Virus record (IMG/VR): IMGVR_UViG_3300042899_000082
Coordinates: 1 to 33,429 of that record
Strand: one strand, 5' to 3'
From: a virus
Length of the DNA stretch: 33,429 bases
The translations under genes and the position numbers were made by a program. Below, piece by piece: positions 29,768 to 33,429 of this stretch (positions within the stretch are counted from its first letter, which is position 1; the number at the start of each line of letters is the position of its first letter). The notes under the pieces were generated by a model that saw only the letters and a program-made list of their open reading frames with translations, was not told the origin of the DNA and searched no databases.

Positions 29768-29789
29768 TCAAAGCCCCAAGGAGGCGACA

Positions 29790-30032
29790 ATGGCAACACA
29801 ACCTAAACAGCACAGATACCCAGCAATCAACTTGCTGAACACATTCACACCAGGTACCAACGACCAGCAGATAGGAGACATGCTTGGCATCAGCCGATCA
29901 TGTGTTATCAGATGGCGCACAGTAGGCAAAACACTCTACGAATATCAAGCAGACAACTATGCAATCAAACTTGGATTCCACCCAGCCGAGATATGGCACA
30001 ACTGGCTAGACGACGCAATGAGCATCGCATGA
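29790..30032 (+). CDS. HTH DNA-binding protein
   Basis: An 80-residue protein with TNDQQIGDMLGISRSCVIRWRTVG, a helix-turn-helix, then YQADNYAIKLGFHPAEIWHNWLDDAM, a pattern seen in other phage transcription or excisionase-like proteins (A-I-x-L-G-x-HP-x-E-I-W). AAGGAGG lies well placed upstream. It could control the methyltransferase and primase genes next to it. There is no integrase in the genome, so excision is unlikely. Confidence 0.75.
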   Translation: MATQPKQHRYPAINLLNTFTPGTNDQQIGDMLGISRSCVIRWRTVGKTLYEYQADNYAIKLGFHPAEIWHNWLDDAMSIA

Positions 30033-31444
30033 AAGTCCTCAGCCTCTTCAGTGGTGTCGGTGGATTCGACATGGGCTTAGAGAACGCCGGTATGGAAACA
30101 GTGTTCCAATGTGAATGGGACAAACATGCCAACAGTATTCTGCACAAGCATTGGCCTGATGTCCCCAAATGGGATGACGTCTCAACACTCACAGGCAAAC
30201 ACATTCTTGCTCACGCACCTGTCGTTGATGTCGTTGCATGGGGTTCACCATGTCAAGACCTCAGTGTTGCAGGCAAACGAGCAGGCTTAGAAGGTGGAAG
30301 ATCAGGCTTATTTCACGAAGGAATCAGAATCATCAAAGAACTACAGGAGGAAACGAATGGACAATATCCAAGAATCTCTATTTGGGAGAACGTCGTCGGC
30401 GCACTCAACTCCAACCGAGGCGCTGACTTCGGGATCATCATTGACGAAATGGCAGAAGCAGGGGCGTTGGCAATCGAATGGAGTGTGCTGGACGCACAAT
30501 ACTTCGGAATACCCCAACGACGAAGGCGCGTGTTCGTCATCGCTATCTTTGATCCTGTCCTCGCCAACCGAAGTCCAAACCCGTTACTACCTGTCAGCGA
30601 AAGCTTGCCAAGGCATCTTGCGAAGAGCAAACCGAAGAGGAAAAGTATTACCAGCGAGACTTCAGAAAGCGTTGGAGCAGATGGTCAATGGGCAGCTGGA
30701 ACAACCCCTGACGGAGACATCCTCAGAACAAGCGTGACATCAAAATGGCACAAAGGTTCCGGTGGGCCAAGTGGTTCCGAGTATTACAACATGGTCGTTG
30801 AAGATCAACCAATCTTGATTGACCGTGCAGCATTCAATCAAGGTGAGAATGCGTTATATCAACCACACATCTCAGATGATCCAATATCACCGAGCCTCGT
30901 TGCACAAGGCCCACATGCAGTATTCGTGAAGTCAAGTCGTGCGCAAACCTCAGAAGATTCAGAAACATGGATACAAGGTGAAGTCAACCCGACGCTTAAC
31001 TCGTTTGATGTAGGTGACACCCGTGCAACCACAGCCATCATTGAAGAACCAATCTTCTTCCAAGCACACCAAAGTGGTGAAGCAAGAGTCAAAGAGAATG
31101 TGATGCACACATTGTCAGCGATGATGGGAACAGGAGGCAACAACGTGCCACTACTTGCCTTTGACACCCAGTTCGGTAGCAACGCCAACGTGACAGAAGA
31201 AGTATCACCCACTCTCAAAGCATCACAACAATCACCGAGCGTTGCTTACGGTTCTGAGCCAACGATGGCTGTGCGCCGGTTGACCCCACTCGAATGTGAA
31301 CGGTTGATGGGTTGGCCTGATGATCACACTCGATACAAAGCTGACGGCACTGAACAAGCCGACACCCACCGATACAAACAGTGTGGCAATGGTGTTGCTT
31401 CACCAGTAGCCCAATGGATAGCCAAGCACATTCTCAACATCTAA
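30029..31444 (+). CDS. DNA (cytosine-5) methyltransferase
   Basis: A 471-residue enzyme that would put a methyl group on C5 of cytosine. Motif I LFSGVGGFD (6-14), motif IV WGSPCQDLS with the catalytic Cys75, ENV (120-122), QRRRRVF (163-169), motif IX RRLTPLECERLMGWPD and motif X QCGNGVASPVAQWIA are all present. The target-recognition part is long (about 180-420), with several V/ISPTL- or NPTL-like blocks. The start in the ATGA overlap is used; a longer frame from 29900 has no motif. There is no restriction partner, so protection of phage DNA is the probable role. The target site cannot be read. Confidence 0.93.
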   Translation: MKVLSLFSGVGGFDMGLENAGMETVFQCEWDKHANSILHKHWPDVPKWDDVSTLTGKHILAHAPVVDVVAWGSPCQDLSVAGKRAGLEGGRSGLFHEGIRIIKELQEETNGQYPRISIWENVVGALNSNRGADFGIIIDEMAEAGALAIEWSVLDAQYFGIPQRRRRVFVIAIFDPVLANRSPNPLLPVSESLPRHLAKSKPKRKSITSETSESVGADGQWAAGTTPDGDILRTSVTSKWHKGSGGPSGSEYYNMVVEDQPILIDRAAFNQGENALYQPHISDDPISPSLVAQGPHAVFVKSSRAQTSEDSETWIQGEVNPTLNSFDVGDTRATTAIIEEPIFFQAHQSGEARVKENVMHTLSAMMGTGGNNVPLLAFDTQFGSNANVTEEVSPTLKASQQSPSVAYGSEPTMAVRRLTPLECERLMGWPDDHTRYKADGTEQADTHRYKQCGNGVASPVAQWIAKHILNI

Positions 31445-31463
31445 CTGAAAGTAACCCTGCGCA

Positions 31464-33429
31464 ATGAACACATTAGATACAGCACTCGCCTATACACGAT
31501 TAGGTATAAGAGTGGTACCAATCAAACCTGGACACAAATACCCTGGAATTGACAACTGGCAGAACCTAGCTACCGATGATACCGATGTGGTCACATCATG
31601 GTGGGCTGGTGACTACAAGACCTATGGCATCGGGATCGCTACAGGACGCACGAAGCATGGACAGATATTCGTGGTCGATGTTGACGACCGTGAAGAGTAT
31701 CGAGGCTCAGACACGTTGCATGACTTGGAGCAACGGTATGGGGCGTTACCTGAAACGGTCACAGCGATCACCGGCACAGGAGGTCAACACCTCTACTTCT
31801 ATTCACCTGTTGAGGTGCGCAATGATGCTGGGTCAAGGCTTGGGGTGGGTTTAGACATCAGGGGTGAGGGTGGTCAGGTGTTAGCTGCACCGACACTGCA
31901 TCCGAACGGCAGACAATACCAGTGGGTTGACGGGATGTCACCACTCGATAGGAAGCCATCAGACGCACCACAGTGGCTCCTGACGCTTCTCACCACCCAA
32001 CCTGCGATGATCAAACCCCAAGGCACCACAGACCTGTTCTTAGCTGACCCAACAACACCATCGGCTCGATACTGTGCGCAAACCACATGGGAGCAACTCC
32101 TGATCCCAGACGGCTGGACATTGGCAAAGACTGATCGTCATGGTGAACAGCATTGGACTCGACCAGGTAAAGACACCCGTGACGGCATCTCAGCCACCAT
32201 TGGTCACAACGGCAACGACGCACTCATTGTCTTCACCTCCACCATCCCTTGGCTACCCGAAGGCGGATACAACCGATTCGGATACATGGCAGCACGTGAC
32301 CACAACGGTGACTGGAAACAAGCAGCCAAACAATTCTTAGCCCACAACACCACCCCAGCCGACACCACCACCATCACACCCGATGAAATGCTCAGCATGC
32401 TTGTCGACTGGAAAACATTCTGGACACAAGAACACGTCGTCGAAGACTGGATAGCCAAACCACTCATCGCACGCGCACGACAAACAGCACTCTTCGCCGG
32501 AGCAAAGACAGGCAAAAGTTGGCTCACACTCAACGTCGTTGCAGCCCTAGCCACAGGCAAACCAATACTCGGACACCCACCCCAAGCCCAAACCCACTGC
32601 CTCTACCTCGACTATGAGATGGTAGAAGCAGACCTATACGAACGCCTAGAACAATTCGGCTACACAGAAGAAGACGACCTATCCCACCTTCACTATGCGC
32701 TCATCCCATCCCTACCCCCACTCAACACAGCTGAAGGAGCCTCAGCGATCATGCGACTGTGTGAGTTGACTAAGGCTGAGGTTGTTGTGATTGACACCAC
32801 AGGACGCGCCATCGAAGGTGAAGAGAACTCTGCTGACTCATACCGTGAGTTCGCTAGAACCACAGGGTTAGCCCTCAAACGCGCTGGTATCGCCTGTGTA
32901 CGCACAGACCACGCAGGCAAAGACGGAGGCAAGAAACACGGACAACGAGGCTCATCAGCCAAGAACGACGACGTGGACATCGTGTACCGACTAGACAAGA
33001 CAGACGACGGACTCATGCTCGTCAGAACCCACACACGCATCAGCTGGGTACCAGAGAAGATCGACCTCATCGTCGAAGACATAGACGACATCACCACCAT
33101 CCGACAACGCACCAGAGCAACCAAAGGCTGGACAGCCCAAGAGATAGCCCTCGCCAAACACCTCGACACATTAGGCATCCCAAAGAACGCTGGAGTCAAC
33201 GAAACACAACGCATCGCCAAAGAACTTGGTGCCAAACTCGGACGCAAATCTGTACTCAGCAGAGCCATCCAATGTCGCCAACTACCCACCCCAGACCCCC
33301 TAGAAACGGGAACCACCCTCGGGAACCACCCTCTAGACCCTATGGTGGCTATGGGAACCACACACCGTACCGATAGGTACGGGGTGGTACCAGCCCAAAA
33401 CCTAGAACAATTTGACCTAGACCAAAACT
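31464..33429 (+). CDS. Primase-polymerase/helicase replication protein (5' part)
   Basis: A replication protein of 656 residues once joined to 1-138. Residues 1-160 are a PrimPol (AEP) domain: NTLDTALAYTRLGIRVVPI start, VVDVDD (Asp72, Asp74), GTGGQHLYF (His109) and GLDIRG (Asp131). Residues about 335-600 are a RecA-like/RepA helicase: LFAGAKTGKSW (Walker A 346-352), LYLDYEM and VVVIDTTGR (Walker B, about 440-447), then DHAGKDGGKKHGQRGSSAKNDD. It would start and unwind DNA for phage replication. The C-terminal 60 residues look poorly conserved and their DNA holds the repeats at the contig ends. Confidence 0.93.
   Translation, partial: MNTLDTALAYTRLGIRVVPIKPGHKYPGIDNWQNLATDDTDVVTSWWAGDYKTYGIGIATGRTKHGQIFVVDVDDREEYRGSDTLHDLEQRYGALPETVTAITGTGGQHLYFYSPVEVRNDAGSRLGVGLDIRGEGGQVLAAPTLHPNGRQYQWVDGMSPLDRKPSDAPQWLLTLLTTQPAMIKPQGTTDLFLADPTTPSARYCAQTTWEQLLIPDGWTLAKTDRHGEQHWTRPGKDTRDGISATIGHNGNDALIVFTSTIPWLPEGGYNRFGYMAARDHNGDWKQAAKQFLAHNTTPADTTTITPDEMLSMLVDWKTFWTQEHVVEDWIAKPLIARARQTALFAGAKTGKSWLTLNVVAALATGKPILGHPPQAQTHCLYLDYEMVEADLYERLEQFGYTEEDDLSHLHYALIPSLPPLNTAEGASAIMRLCELTKAEVVVIDTTGRAIEGEENSADSYREFARTTGLALKRAGIACVRTDHAGKDGGKKHGQRGSSAKNDDVDIVYRLDKTDDGLMLVRTHTRISWVPEKIDLIVEDIDDITTIRQRTRATKGWTAQEIALAKHLDTLGIPKNAGVNETQRIAKELGAKLGRKSVLSRAIQCRQLPTPDPLETGTTLGNHPLDPMVAMGTTHRTDRYGVVPAQNLEQFDLDQN
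33297..33429. repeat. Terminal redundancy, right copy
   Basis: This is the right-hand copy of the 133-base end overlap. The two mismatches with the left copy fall in adjacent codons of the replication gene: CTA GAA here and CTC CAA at the left end. The effect is one silent change and Glu to Gln. They could be strain variation or low-quality contig-end bases. Confidence 0.93.

Noticed and set aside
29900-30028. Longer start for the cytosine methyltransferase
   Set aside because: The extension overlaps the HTH gene and the enzyme begins naturally with MKVLSLFSGVGG at 30029.
30294-30737. 147-codon frame inside the methyltransferase gene
   Set aside because: It is a shifted frame within a fully conserved enzyme, with no domain and no ribosome binding site of note.
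1-33429. Integrase, repressor, attachment sites or tRNA genes
   Set aside because: I searched for tyrosine/serine recombinase motifs, cI-like repressors and cloverleaf ends and saw none. The small HTH and RHH proteins are not sufficient evidence for lysogeny.
33297-33429. Physical direct terminal repeat
   Set aside because: The length is what an assembler leaves at the ends of a circular graph, so the overlap is not evidence for virion DNA ends without read data.

Overview
The window looks like an essentially complete genome of a small, tailed, siphovirus-type phage of an actinobacterium, probably assembled from an aquatic sample. The last 133 bases (33297-33429) repeat the first 133 with two mismatches, so the contig closes into a circle of about 33.3 kb. 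When it is closed, the gene running off the right end continues into positions 1-138 and stops normally. Every convincing gene is on the + strand. Evidence for an actinobacterial host is a WhiB-family Fe-S regulator (25571-25870), a DUF2746-like membrane protein, and structural proteins that resemble those of actinobacteriophages. Aquatic origin is an inference, from a small tail-tip protein (19378-19629) of a type common in cyanophages and pelagiphages. I see no integrase, immunity repressor, tRNA gene or CRISPR array, so a virulent lifestyle is likely but not proven.

Layout. 1-138 is the 3' end of the replication gene, packed with short repeats. 155-8469 is the packaging and head module: HNH nuclease, small and large terminase, a small membrane protein, HK97-type portal, two small structural proteins, a large prohead-protease fusion and the major capsid protein, closed by a strong hairpin terminator. 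8591-11177 is a sugar cassette (GT4, GT2 and a DUF115-like protein) inserted between capsid and connector genes. 11190-19629 is the connector and tail module: head-tail adaptor, tail terminator, major tail protein, tail assembly chaperone with a -1 frameshift, gp10-like protein, an unexpected primase-like protein, tape measure, minor tail protein, and duplicated fibre genes ending in a glycine-rich adhesin. 19631-22288 holds a secreted PA14-like surface protein and the lysis genes (two holin-like proteins, an M15 peptidase endolysin, a DUF2746-like protein). 22227-23675 carries a small HTH protein, a metallophosphoesterase and a conserved small protein.

A promoter region at about 23690-23730 starts the early/replication half: small Cys-rich proteins, an RHH regulator, a secreted lysozyme-like protein, a membrane protein, WhiB, a Holliday-resolvase-like nuclease, a RecB/Cas4-like nuclease, an SSB-like protein, several small coiled-coil proteins, GNAT acetyltransferase, an HTH protein, a C5 cytosine methyltransferase and a PrimPol-helicase that crosses the contig ends.

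The early half supplies replication (PrimPol-helicase, SSB-like, RecB-like and resolvase-like proteins), regulation (WhiB, RHH, HTH) and DNA protection (methyltransferase). The late half builds and packages the virion and lyses the host. The most unusual points are a stand-alone AEP-like primase gene among the tail genes, a HiPIP-like cysteine cluster fused to the prohead protease, a secreted PA14/mucin-like surface protein, tandem ribosome binding sites serving two overlapping frames after the capsid gene, and a recurring TAGAAT/TAGTAT signal in which the stop codon of one gene forms a -10-like hexamer just before the next start.
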